Shown here in pieces: positions 9,286 to 17,974 of a DNA stretch of 56,744 nucleotides. The notes beneath the pieces were generated by a model. That model did no database searches. It was not told the DNA's origin and worked only from the letters and a program-made list of their open reading frames with translations. A program made the translations under genes and the position numbers. Numbering within the stretch: position 1 is the first letter of the stretch; the number at the start of each line of letters is the position of its first letter. Origin of the DNA: an uncultured Pseudomonadota bacterium (GTDB lineage Bacteria > Myxococcota_A > UBA796 > UBA9615); contig CALAGR010000398.1 of NCBI GenBank assembly GCA_937891735.1, positions 1-56,744 of the forward strand, written 5' to 3'.

Positions 9286-9855
9286 TCAGTCGTCCAGGTC
9301 CTCCATGCAGCGGCGGTCCCGGAGCAGCACGTCGGTGGGGATCGCCCGAACCCGCGCCACCAGGTCCGGGCGGCCGGCGTTGTCGTACTGCGCGATCATC
9401 GCGAATCGGTCCCCCTCCCGGTGCTTGCGGTGCTTCTCCGAGAGATCCCGCAGGCGCCAGGCCTGCAGGTCCGACAGCGGGCCGAGGTGGTCGCTCAGCT
9501 GGATCAGCAGGCAGCTCGCTTCGCACAGCGTGTCCTCGGCCTGACGCGCCCAGACCCGCGCCGGATCGGTGAAGGCCATGAGCGCCTCGAACTCTGGCGT
9601 GCCGGCGGCGTGCACCGGGCCCTGCCCGTAGATGGGCTCCACCTCCGCCCAGCCCGCGGGGGGAGCCGGCGTCTCCCGGCTCACGCACCGCGCGATCTCC
9701 GCTCGCAACGACGCCGAGGCCGTCGTGGTGGGCTCGAGCACCTCGACGAGCAGACCCACCACATCGGTCAGCTGGCGGGTCCACTGCCTTGCGTTCGAGA
9801 TCCAAAGATCCACGGTCCCGAACCGCTGCTCTTCGTAGCTCGGAGGGCACGGCAT
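9286..9855 (-). CDS. hypothetical protein, 189 residues
   Basis: I do not recognise a family. The product is soluble-looking, with no signal peptide or membrane span. It is rich in charged and aromatic residues and mostly helical by composition, with a Leu-rich middle (about residues 110-135) and a basic stretch EKHRKHREGDR. It ends two bases from the convergent formate dehydrogenase stop. Its start lies 19 bp downstream of the end of the large MopE-like lipoprotein gene on the same strand, so it may be cotranscribed as the second gene of that unit. Codon use fits the neighbours. Confidence 0.6.
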   Translation of the reverse strand: MPCPPSYEEQRFGTVDLWISNARQWTRQLTDVVGLLVEVLEPTTTASASLRAEIARCVSRETPAPPAGWAEVEPIYGQGPVHAAGTPEFEALMAFTDPARVWARQAEDTLCEASCLLIQLSDHLGPLSDLQAWRLRDLSEKHRKHREGDRFAMIAQYDNAGRPDLVARVRAIPTDVLLRDRRCMEDLDD

Positions 9856-9874
9856 CGCAGCGTCGCCTGGTGGC

Positions 9875-12800
9875 TCAGGGGTACCAGATCAGCTGGACGT
9901 CATCGATGTACCAGCCGTCGTCGCTCTGGCCCCCACCGAAGGCGAACAGCGTGTCGTAGCGGAACCCGAAGGTCAGGTCGCCGCCCAGGTAGGCCGACAG
10001 GTCGATCTCCACGTGGTCCCAGCCGCCTGTCGAGGCCACGCTCGGGCCCCACTCCACGTTGATGGTCGCGCCCGCGTCCGGCGAGGCGTCCACCCGCGAC
10101 AGGTCGATCCAGGGAATCCCCGGGCTCACCTGCCAGTGCTCGAAGCTCAGCACCAGCGTGCCGGTGGTGAAGCCAGCCAGGGCGAACACGTTCGGGTTGG
10201 CCACCAGGTAGCCCTGGAAGCGCCCGTTGCTGTCCACGGACTGGTCGCAGCCCGTGCACCACGCCTGCGTGCCGCCGAAGGCCGTCAGCGGGCCACCGCC
10301 GCTCTGCGCCGCCGTGTCCGGCACGTCGAGCTCCCACTGGATCCCGCTGTTGTTCTGGCCCAGCGCCACGTAGGAGAAGTCGTTGGGGTCGTCGTCCACG
10401 CTGCTGAACAGCACCACGGGGCAGCCCGGAGCGCCCAGGCAGTCGGTGTCGAGGCAGTCGGTGAAGCCGTCGGCGTCGTTGTCGAAGTTGTCGTCGCAGA
10501 CGGTCTCGCCGATGCAGGTGGGGTCCCCCGCGCAGTCGGTGTCGAAGCAGTCCTCGTCGCCGTCGCCGTCGTTGTCGAAGCCGTCGCCGCAGATCTCGGC
10601 GTTGCAGGCGGTGCTGCTGGCGCAGTCGCTGTCGGCGCAGTCGGTGAAGCCGTCGCCGTCGTCGTCGACGCCGTTGCTGCAGATCGTCTCGGTGGTCGGC
10701 ACGAAGCAGGACGGGTCGGCGGCGCAGTCGGGGTCGGCGCAGTCCACGTTGCCGTCGAAGTCGTCGTCGAGCCCGTTGCTGCACAGGAACTCGGGGATGC
10801 ACGTCAGCGTGCCGAAGCAGTCCACGTCGGCGCAGTCGATGAAGCCGTCGGCGTCGTTGTCCACTCCATCGGTGCACACGGTCTCGGGGCAGGCCGCGGA
10901 GCCCAGGCAGTCGATGTCCGCGCAGTCGATCTGGCCGTCGTTGTCGTCGTCCAGGCCGTCGGCGCAGTCCTGCTCGTTGAGGGGGGTGCAGGTCACCGTC
11001 AGGGTGAAGGAGCTCTGCGCGCCCTGCCAGCCGTCGATGAGGATGTAGTACGGCGTGCCCGCGAAGGCGAACCAGTCCATCTGCTCGGGCTGCGGCGGGG
11101 GGTTCCAGCCGTTGGCCTCGCAGTCGTTGGGATCGCAGCCCGCGCCGTCCTGGACGAGGGCCTGGATGTCCAGGTCCTGGGTCAGGCCGGTCAGCGTGAT
11201 GTCCACGAACCCGTTCCAGGTGGGCGTGAAGATCCAGCTGATCTCGGGGCCGAACCAGCCGCCGGGGTTGTAGCCGCAGTAGACGTCCTGCTGGTTGGTG
11301 CTGCCGGAGCCGAAGTTGCTGGCGAAGATGGTCGATCCGCAGGTCAGGTTGCCGACGGGGTTGCACACGCCGGTGGACACGCAGGCGATGTCCGCCGAGC
11401 AGTCGCCGTCCGCGCAGTCCACCTGCCCGTCGAGGTCGTTGTCCACGCCGTCCGCGCAGTCGAACTCGTTGTGTGCGCAGTTCGGGTTGAACTGGCAGTC
11501 GCTGTCGTTGCAGTCGGTCAGGCCGTCGGCGTCGTCGTCGATCCCGTTGGCGCAGTTGGTCTCGGGCGGGTTCACGCAGCCCGGGAACGTGGCGCAGTCT
11601 GAGTCCGCGCAGTCCACGAGCCCGTCCTGGTCGTTGTCCACGCCGTCGTTGCAGGAGATCTCGGTGGGCGGGATGTTGCACGCCGGGTTCAGGAAGCAGT
11701 CGGGATCGTCGCAGTCCGTCAGCCCGTCGAGGTCGTCGTCGAAGCCGTTGGTGCAGGCGATCTCATTGGGGGGCGGCAGGCAGGAGGGCTCCGCCGCGCA
11801 GTCCGAGTCGTCGCAGTCGGCGAAGCCGTCGCCGTCGTCGTCCAGGCCGTTGGTGCAGATCTCGGTGCCGGCGCAGCTGCCGCCGCACTGGTTCTGGTAC
11901 TCGCTGGCGCAGATCGCGTCCCACTGGTTGTTGCAGCAGAACGGATCGGCGGCGCACACGCAGTCCTCGCCAGGCTCGTCCACGCAGCCGGGGCTGCCGT
12001 TGGCGGTGCAGCAGTCCCCGTCGCCGGCGTCGCAGGCCGGCTCGAACGTGCAGTCGCTGTCGCCGCAGTCCGTGCTGCCGTCCTGATCGTTGTCCAGGCC
12101 GTCGGCGCAGTCGGTCTCGGTGCCCGGCACCACGCAGCTGGGGTCGCCGGCGCAGTCGGGATCATCGCAGTCGGTCAGGCCGTCGGCGTCGTTGTCCACG
12201 TTGTCGGTGCAGGCGAGCTCGACGCCGGGGCCGCCGCAGTTGGGATCCGTGATGCAGTCGGGATCGGCGCAGTCCACGAGGTTGTCGCCGTCGTCATCGA
12301 CCCCGTTGGTGCAGTCCTCGGCGCCGGTGCAGACGCCGCCACACTGGTTTTCGTACTCGTCGGCGCAGATGGAGTCCCACGCGACGTTGCAGCAGAAGGG
12401 ATCGATGGAGCAGACGCAGTCCTCGCCGGGCTCGTCTTCGCAGCCGGGGCTGCCGTTGGCCGCGCAGCACTCGCCGTCGCCGGCGTCGCACACGGGCTCC
12501 GCGATGCAGTCGCTGTCGTCGCAGTCCACGTCCGCGTCGGCGTCGTTGTCGATCCCGTCGTCGCAGATCTCGGTGCCGGTGGTCTGGCAGGCCGGATGCA
12601 ACGCGCAGTCCGTGTCGTCGCAGTCCACCGCGCCGTCGCCGTCGTCATCCACGCCGTTGGTGCAGCTGAACTCCACCTGGGGACCGAGGCAGTTGGGATC
12701 CAGGAAGCAGTCCGCGTCGTCGCAGTCGGTCAGGCCGTCGTTGTCGTCGTCGGCGCCGTTGGCGCAGTCGATCTCGGGGTCCTGGCCGTTGCAGGTGCCG

Positions 12801-14740
12801 CCGCAGAAGGTCTCGAAGATGTCCGCGCACAGCGCGTCCCAGCCGGTCTCGCAGCAGAAGGGATCCGCGGCGCACACGCAGTCCTCGCCCAGATCGTTTT
12901 CGCAGCCGGGGGAGCCGTTGTCCGTGCAGCAGTCGCCCGTGCCGTAGTCACAGCCCGGAGCGGCCTGGCAGTCGGGGACGTCGTCGCAGTCCACGAGGCC
13001 GTCGCCGTCGTCGTCGATGCCGTTGAAGCAGTCCTCGGCGCCGCCCTGGCAGCCCGGGAACAACACGCAGTCGGGATCGGCGCAGTCGATCTGGCCGTCG
13101 CCGTCGTTGTCCACGCCGTCGTCGCAGACCTCGCCGCCGCCGGCGCAGTCCACCACGAGCTGGAAGGTGGACGTGGCGCCGTCCCAGCCGTCGAGCGCGA
13201 TGATGTACTCGGTGCCCACGAAGGCCTGGAACTCGATGAACTCGGGCGTCTGGCCGCCGCTGAAGCTCTGGTCCACGCACAGGTCCGGATCGCACGACAG
13301 ACCCGGAGGCGCCGTCGGATCCGCGAGCAGGACCACCATGTCGAGGTCCGCGCTCAGGCCGCCGGCGTTGATCTGCACCACGCCGGTGGTGGACGGGATG
13401 AAGCTGTACGCGATCTCGGGGCCGCTCCAGCCGTCGAAGCCCTCGCCGCACCAGTCCGACACGAGGTTGGTGGCCTCGGGGCCACCGGTGTCGCCGGTGA
13501 TGATCGTGGCGGGGCAGGTGACGTTGCCGACCGGCTGGCAGAAGCCCTCGCCGCCGCAGTCGGGCGAGCCGATGCAGTCATCGTCATCGCAGTCCACCCG
13601 GCCGTCGCCGTCGTTGTCGAGCCCGTCGCCGCACTCGGTCTCGACGCCGCCCGTGGCGCACTGCACTTGCAGCTCGAACTCGCCGGCGGACCCGCCCCAG
13701 CCGTCGATGACGATGAAGTAGAGCCGGCCCTGCACCGCGTCGAACTCGGCGAACTCGCCGGGCTGGTTGGGGGGATTCCAGGACGTGGCCACGCAGGCCT
13801 GGGGATCGCAGCTCAGCTCACCGTCGGGGTTGGGCACGGCCTCGAGCACCGTCAGATCCAGGTCCCAGTCGAACGCGAAGGCCGCGACCTCCACGGCGCC
13901 GGAGGCAGACGGCTGGAAGGTCCAGATCGACTCGCCGCCGGCCCATTGGTCGAACCCTGCGTCGCAGTAGTCCTGCCAGTTGTCCGCGGCGCCCAGGGTG
14001 GTCGAGGTCACCGTGCCGCCGCAGTCGATGCCGCCGCTCGGCTCGCAGCCGACGATCACACCGCACGACGGATCCAGGGCGCAGTCGGGATCGTCGCAGT
14101 CGATCAGGCCATCGCCGTCGTTGTCGATGCCGTCGGTGCAGTCCTCGGTCTCGCCCTGGCAGTCGGGGTCGGCGAAGCAGTCGGGATCGTCGCAGTCGAT
14201 GAGGCCGTCGGCGTCGTTGTCGATGCCGTCGTCGCAGTCCTCGAAGGGAGCCTCCGCGTCGGCCCGGCCGATCAGCGCCGCCGAGGCCAGGTACTCGCTG
14301 TCGGAGGGCGCGTCCGACCCGCAGCCCGCAGAGCAGCCGCCGCCGCCGATGGAGTAGTCCACCAGCCGCGTGATCGCGGTCACCGTGGCGTTGTAGTCGC
14401 CGAGCAGGATCGGGCTGAAGGTCACCAGCAGCTCGAAGCTCTCGCCGGGGCCCAGCAGGGGGGCGTCTCCCAGCGCCGGATCGGTGAACGCGACGCGGAA
14501 CGCTGAGGCCTGCTCCTCGATCTCCGCGGACACGGTCAGCCCGCTGATCTGGTAGGTCGAACCCGTGTTGTTCATCAAGACCGCGTTCGTGGTCGAGCTG
14601 AAGTAGGGCCTCGCCTCCGGCGTCGTGATCGGGTCGGGCTGGAAGGACACCGGCCCCACGCTTGCACCCGGACAGCCGGTCAGAGAGAGGGTCGCCGCGA
14701 ACAGGGCGGCCGAAATCCAGGTCAAGTGCTGGCGCGACAT
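9875..14740 (-). CDS. giant lipoprotein with 22 MopE-like calcium-type repeats
   Basis: The 1621-residue protein opens with a lipoprotein signal ending in LTGC (Cys about residue 23). After about 140 residues without repeats come 22 units of the form C-x-D/N-G-x-D-x-D-x-D-G-x-x-D-C-x-D-x-D-C. These resemble MopE/thrombospondin type 3 units that bind calcium through Asp side chains. Inserted among them are three copies of a domain of about 115 residues with the look of bacterial pre-peptidase C-terminal domains (for example GPEIAYSF ... DGWDGA). There are also three copies of a Cys-rich block (GSPGC ... CVCAADPFCC ... WD ... CGG). The last 170 residues (SSVDDDPNDF ... DGWYIDDVQLIW) look like a jelly-roll/MAM-like binding domain. 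Probably a long outer-surface adhesin or scaffold; the role is inferred. Confidence 0.85.
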   Translation of the reverse strand: MSRQHLTWISAALFAATLSLTGCPGASVGPVSFQPDPITTPEARPYFSSTTNAVLMNNTGSTYQISGLTVSAEIEEQASAFRVAFTDPALGDAPLLGPGESFELLVTFSPILLGDYNATVTAITRLVDYSIGGGGCSAGCGSDAPSDSEYLASAALIGRADAEAPFEDCDDGIDNDADGLIDCDDPDCFADPDCQGETEDCTDGIDNDGDGLIDCDDPDCALDPSCGVIVGCEPSGGIDCGGTVTSTTLGAADNWQDYCDAGFDQWAGGESIWTFQPSASGAVEVAAFAFDWDLDLTVLEAVPNPDGELSCDPQACVATSWNPPNQPGEFAEFDAVQGRLYFIVIDGWGGSAGEFELQVQCATGGVETECGDGLDNDGDGRVDCDDDDCIGSPDCGGEGFCQPVGNVTCPATIITGDTGGPEATNLVSDWCGEGFDGWSGPEIAYSFIPSTTGVVQINAGGLSADLDMVVLLADPTAPPGLSCDPDLCVDQSFSGGQTPEFIEFQAFVGTEYIIALDGWDGATSTFQLVVDCAGGGEVCDDGVDNDGDGQIDCADPDCVLFPGCQGGAEDCFNGIDDDGDGLVDCDDVPDCQAAPGCDYGTGDCCTDNGSPGCENDLGEDCVCAADPFCCETGWDALCADIFETFCGGTCNGQDPEIDCANGADDDNDGLTDCDDADCFLDPNCLGPQVEFSCTNGVDDDGDGAVDCDDTDCALHPACQTTGTEICDDGIDNDADADVDCDDSDCIAEPVCDAGDGECCAANGSPGCEDEPGEDCVCSIDPFCCNVAWDSICADEYENQCGGVCTGAEDCTNGVDDDGDNLVDCADPDCITDPNCGGPGVELACTDNVDNDADGLTDCDDPDCAGDPSCVVPGTETDCADGLDNDQDGSTDCGDSDCTFEPACDAGDGDCCTANGSPGCVDEPGEDCVCAADPFCCNNQWDAICASEYQNQCGGSCAGTEICTNGLDDDGDGFADCDDSDCAAEPSCLPPPNEIACTNGFDDDLDGLTDCDDPDCFLNPACNIPPTEISCNDGVDNDQDGLVDCADSDCATFPGCVNPPETNCANGIDDDADGLTDCNDSDCQFNPNCAHNEFDCADGVDNDLDGQVDCADGDCSADIACVSTGVCNPVGNLTCGSTIFASNFGSGSTNQQDVYCGYNPGGWFGPEISWIFTPTWNGFVDITLTGLTQDLDIQALVQDGAGCDPNDCEANGWNPPPQPEQMDWFAFAGTPYYILIDGWQGAQSSFTLTVTCTPLNEQDCADGLDDDNDGQIDCADIDCLGSAACPETVCTDGVDNDADGFIDCADVDCFGTLTCIPEFLCSNGLDDDFDGNVDCADPDCAADPSCFVPTTETICSNGVDDDGDGFTDCADSDCASSTACNAEICGDGFDNDGDGDEDCFDTDCAGDPTCIGETVCDDNFDNDADGFTDCLDTDCLGAPGCPVVLFSSVDDDPNDFSYVALGQNNSGIQWELDVPDTAAQSGGGPLTAFGGTQAWCTGCDQSVDSNGRFQGYLVANPNVFALAGFTTGTLVLSFEHWQVSPGIPWIDLSRVDASPDAGATINVEWGPSVASTGGWDHVEIDLSAYLGGDLTFGFRYDTLFAFGGGQSDDGWYIDDVQLIWYP
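10425..14245 (-). repeat. array of 22 Asp/Cys protein repeats within the lipoprotein gene
   Basis: The coding repeat is roughly 75-90 bp with a core encoding DG-x-DND-x-DG-x-x-DC-x-D-x-DC. It appears 22 times, singly or in runs of up to five, separated by the larger inserted domains. The DNA is dominated by GTCGTC/GCAGTC words on the plus strand, which also creates long false open frames on the opposite strand. Copies are diverged at the DNA level, so the array is old rather than a fresh tandem expansion. Confidence 0.85.
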
Positions 14741-14998
14741 GCGCTTCCTCCGCGGCGATCAGGCCGCAACTGACTGAGCTCGGGGCACTCTACCGTGTCC
14801 CTCGAACCGTGGATGCGGGCGCGATCTCGTGCCCAACCCCGCGCCTCGGCCTGACAATCGCTGGCAGGGGGGGCGGGGTTTTGTACACTGCCGCCGGTTC
14901 GAGCGCGCCACGGGCCGTTCGGCGCTCAGGCTTCACCGCAGGGGTCCACCATCACTCGCGCCCGACGCCTCGTCATCACGGTCTTTTGTTGGCACATC

Positions 14999-15790
14999 GT
15001 GCTGAACTGTGCCTTTGCGTCGTTCATCTTCGGGATGCCGACGATGCTCGTGCCTCGCGCGCTGGACCCGGAGCGCCGGCTGCCCCATCGGGTGGGGGTG
15101 TTCTGGTGGGGCGTGATGGTCTGGGCCCTCAATCCGTTCTGGCGTCTCGAGGTCGAGGGGGCCGAACGGCTCGACGCCGGGGGGCCCTACCTGATCTGCA
15201 GCAACCACCAGTCGATGATGGACGTCCTGGTGTTGATGGCCCTGCGCAGCGACTACAAGTGGGTCTCCGGGGTGCGGTTCTTCAAGATCCCGATGCTCGC
15301 GATGTACATGCGCATGACCGGGTACATCGCCGCAGATCTGCGAAACCCCTTCTCCGCCAAGGGGATCCTGGAGGAGTGCTCCACCTGGATCGGCAAGGGC
15401 GTGTCCGTCGGGCTGTTCCCGGAGGGCACCCGGTCCGACTCGGGGGAGCTCGGCAGCTTCAAGGCCGGAGCGTTCCGCGTCGCCCTCGAAAACGACGTGC
15501 CGGTCCTGCCCGTGGCCATCGACGGCACCCGCCAGATCATGCCCAAGGGCAAGTGGACGTGGCTCGGGGAGTCCCCGTTCAAGACGGTGCGGGTCCGGGT
15601 GTTGCCGCCCATCGCCCTGTCCGAGCTGGCCCAGCCCAACGCCAGCGAGCTGAGCCACGCGGTGCGCAACGCCATCGGCGATCAGCTCATGGAGTGGCGC
15701 GGCCCCGACGAGCGGGCCGTGTTCGGCAGCCGTGGACGTCCGTCCGACAAGGGTCTGCGGGTCCGCTCGAACACCGCCGCGACCGGCTGA
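14999..15790 (+). CDS. plsC: PlsC-type 1-acylglycerol-3-phosphate acyltransferase
   Basis: The 263-residue protein carries the PlsC signature: the HX4D motif NHQSMMD (His70, Asp75) for acyl transfer and FPEGTRS for phosphate binding, with hydrophobic segments near the N-terminus. It should transfer an acyl chain to lysophosphatidic acid at the inner membrane. The GTG at 14999 is the first start codon in this frame, but the open frame goes on upstream with membrane-like sequence (RRLVITVFCWH), so a non-standard start near 14951 cannot be excluded. The 258-bp divergent region before it (14741-14998) shows no clear promoter. It converges on the glycosyltransferase with a gap of only 5 bp. Confidence 0.85.
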   Translation: MLNCAFASFIFGMPTMLVPRALDPERRLPHRVGVFWWGVMVWALNPFWRLEVEGAERLDAGGPYLICSNHQSMMDVLVLMALRSDYKWVSGVRFFKIPMLAMYMRMTGYIAADLRNPFSAKGILEECSTWIGKGVSVGLFPEGTRSDSGELGSFKAGAFRVALENDVPVLPVAIDGTRQIMPKGKWTWLGESPFKTVRVRVLPPIALSELAQPNASELSHAVRNAIGDQLMEWRGPDERAVFGSRGRPSDKGLRVRSNTAATG

Positions 15791-15795
15791 GGCGA

Positions 15796-16575
15796 TCAGC
15801 CCGGCAGCAGCTTGATCCGCGGCCGCGTGATGGGCCAGAACAGGCGGATCAGCATCAGGCGCGTGTAGGTCCCGACGATGCGCCGGTTGTCGAGCCACTT
15901 GTCGAAGTGGCTCACCCGCTCCTCCGGGGGCGGGTAGTACACGCTGATGGCGAGGGCCTTGACGGGCACTCCGAGCCACGCCGCGCGCACCAGCACCTCC
16001 ATCTCCATGGAGTAGCGCCGGGCCTTCAGGGGCAGCGCCAGCACGTGCTTCAGGGGATACGCGCGGAAGCCGCACTGGGAGTCCGGCGCCTGTCCCTGCA
16101 GCTCCTTGGCGGCGCTCGCCCAGAGCATGAAGTCGCTGATCGTGCGCCCCACCCGCGCCGAGCGAGGCACGTTGGGGCCTGTCGGGGGCCGCGTGCCGAC
16201 GTGGATCGCGTGGGGCTCTGCGTCGATCGCGGCGAGGAAGGCCGGCAGGTCCTCGGCGAGGTGCTGTCCGTCCGCGTCCATGCAGATCGCGTGGGAGAAG
16301 CCCCGCGCGGCCGCGGCCTCCCACCCGGTCAGGAGCGCCTGGCCCTTGCCCTGGTTGACGGCGTGCTCCACCACGTCCGCGCCTGCCTCCCGGGCGGACG
16401 CCGCGGTGCCGTCGGTGCTCCCGTCGTTGACGACGATCACCTCCAGGCCGGAGGAGGACGCCTGCCCGATCACCGCGGCGATGGCGTCGCCGTTGTTGTA
16501 GGACGGGATGAGCAGACAGGTCCGCCGCACCTCGGGGGCGTGGATCGTGCTGCTGCTGGAGGGAGTCGGCGACAC
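15796..16575 (-). CDS. family 2 glycosyltransferase
   Basis: The 259-residue protein has a GT-A fold start: PSYNNGDAI, VVNDGSTDGT (nucleotide sugar) and the metal-binding MDADGQH. Basic segments near the C-terminus (RRYSMEMEVLVRAA, then LIRLFWPITRPRIK) are like those of dolichyl/undecaprenyl phosphate sugar transferases that work at the membrane face. No strong membrane span is visible, so it is probably peripheral. The GTG start at 16575 gives VSPTPSS, just before the fold. The acceptor is unknown. With the convergent PlsC it could modify a lipid, though they are not an operon. Confidence 0.85.
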   Translation of the reverse strand: MSPTPSSSSTIHAPEVRRTCLLIPSYNNGDAIAAVIGQASSSGLEVIVVNDGSTDGTAASAREAGADVVEHAVNQGKGQALLTGWEAAAARGFSHAICMDADGQHLAEDLPAFLAAIDAEPHAIHVGTRPPTGPNVPRSARVGRTISDFMLWASAAKELQGQAPDSQCGFRAYPLKHVLALPLKARRYSMEMEVLVRAAWLGVPVKALAISVYYPPPEERVSHFDKWLDNRRIVGTYTRLMLIRLFWPITRPRIKLLPG

Positions 16576-16699
16576 CGCGGGCGATGTTCGATGAGGCCGA
16601 CAAGCGGGTCAAGCGAGGATCCACGCGAAGGTCCGAAGCACCGACGAAGGGACCGTGGGGTTGCGCCGGGGTGGGTACTGAACCACCCCTCAGTGACGG

Positions 16700-16728
16700 T
16701 TGCGGGGCGTCATGTCGGTCGATACGAT
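16700..16728 (+). promoter_or_regulatory. candidate sigma70-type promoter of the citrate synthase gene
   Basis: TTGCGG at 16700-16705 and TACGAT at 16723-16728 are 17 bp apart and end 47 bp before the ATG. The -35 matches the consensus only in TTG and the -10 matches four of six, so this is a candidate only. Confidence 0.3.
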
Positions 16729-16775
16729 GCGCGCCCTTTCAAAAGCCATCGCGTTCGCGCGCGGGAGAGGCGACC

Positions 16776-17930
16776 ATGAGCGAGGACAGCCCCAAGGTCT
16801 TGTTCGAGATCACCGAGAACCACCTCAACACCGGCCTGCGGGGCTTCCCCGTGGGCACCTGCCGCACCTCCAAGGTCGACCCCTACACGGGCGTCTCCTA
16901 CGTGGGCCACTCGATCGGCGAGATGGCGACCTGGGATCCGGAGGAGGTCGTCTTCCTCCTGCACAACAAGCATCGGCCCAGCGCCGACGAGCTGGTCGCC
17001 TTCAAGGCCGATCTGGCGTCCCGCTCCAAGGTCGATCCCTCCGTGATCGAGCTGCTCAAGAGCCTGCCCCCCGAGGGGCACCCGATGGAGTGGCTGATGG
17101 CGGGGCTCAACCTCCTCGGGATGACCGGCAAGACCAGCGACTTTCAGCAGGACGCCCTCAACCTGATCGCCCGCTCGCCGACGGTCATCGCCGCCCTCTA
17201 CCGGATCCGGTCGGGCTGGGGTGAGCCGATCGCGTCCCAGCCGGAGCTCGGCCTGGTCGAGAACTTCGTGCACATGCTCGGGGTGCCCGGTGGGGACGAG
17301 GTCGCGCTGACCAAGCTGCTCCGCACCTTCTACATCCTGCACATGGACCACGGCGGCGGGAACCTGTCCACGTTTGTGGGCAAGGCCGTGGCCTCCGGGC
17401 TGGCCGACATGTACGCGTCCATGGGCGCGGCGATGGCCGGCCTGTACGGCGCGCGTCACGGCAAGGCGAACCAGGACTGCCTGAACTTCATCAAGTCCGT
17501 GGGCAGCAGCGATCCCGAGGAGATCGAGCGCTTCATCCGCGCCTCCCTGGCCCGCCACGACCTGATCTACGGGTTCGGACACGCGGTGCTGCGCGCCGAA
17601 GATCCCCGGGCCACGGTGCAGTACGCGCTGGGCGAGGAGATCTGTCCCGACGACGAGCTGTTCCGCACCGCCGCGAACATGCGCGAGGTCGCCGTTCGGG
17701 TGCTCAAGGAGAACCCGAAGGTCCACAGCCCGTACCCGAACGTGGACGCCGTGTCCGGCACGCTGCTCAACGCCGCGGGCCTCACGGACAGCGACTACTA
17801 CACGGTGCTGTTCGGCTGGAGCCGGATCGTGGGCATCGCCGCGCAGATCGTGGACGAGCGGCTGCACCTGCGCGACGGCAAGGGAGTGGCCATCTACCGC
17901 TGCTCCTACAAGGCCGAGAACCAGGGCTGA
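16776..17930 (+). CDS. gltA: citrate synthase
   Basis: The 384-residue protein condenses oxaloacetate and acetyl-CoA to citrate. Active-site blocks are visible: HMDHGGGNLSTF (the His of the first block), GFGHAVLRAEDPR (the second catalytic His), and PNVDAVSG (the catalytic Asp). The sequence GAAMAGLYGARHGKANQ is the conserved substrate-loop helix. Length and motifs resemble the short, eukaryote-like type rather than the NADH-regulated long type of enterobacteria; that is an inference. The ATG follows GGGAGAGG with a 5-nt gap. The gene stands alone and converges on the C45-type hydrolase gene. Confidence 0.95.
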   Translation: MSEDSPKVLFEITENHLNTGLRGFPVGTCRTSKVDPYTGVSYVGHSIGEMATWDPEEVVFLLHNKHRPSADELVAFKADLASRSKVDPSVIELLKSLPPEGHPMEWLMAGLNLLGMTGKTSDFQQDALNLIARSPTVIAALYRIRSGWGEPIASQPELGLVENFVHMLGVPGGDEVALTKLLRTFYILHMDHGGGNLSTFVGKAVASGLADMYASMGAAMAGLYGARHGKANQDCLNFIKSVGSSDPEEIERFIRASLARHDLIYGFGHAVLRAEDPRATVQYALGEEICPDDELFRTAANMREVAVRVLKENPKVHSPYPNVDAVSGTLLNAAGLTDSDYYTVLFGWSRIVGIAAQIVDERLHLRDGKGVAIYRCSYKAENQG

Positions 17931-17935
17931 GACGT

Positions 17936-17974
17936 CGCCGCCCCGGCGCGCCTCAGGGCGCTGTCGGGGCGGCG
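17936..17974. terminator. candidate bidirectional terminator hairpin
   Basis: CGCCGCCCCG at 17936-17945 pairs perfectly with CGGGGCGGCG at 17965-17974, with up to three further pairs (including G-U wobbles) into the loop. It sits just after the citrate synthase stop and overlaps the last codons of the convergent gene. No T-run follows, so it may end or protect transcripts without being a classical intrinsic terminator. Confidence 0.4.

Noticed and set aside
10425..14245. The repeat array as a CRISPR or tandem satellite
   Set aside because: Repeats are in frame, diverged at the DNA level and encode a conserved Asp/Cys pattern; there are no identical repeats with unique spacers.
12596..14506. 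Long open frame on the plus strand opposite the MopE-like gene
   Set aside because: It is a by-product of the repetitive, GC-rich Asp/Cys codons on the other strand and has no protein-like composition or start signal.
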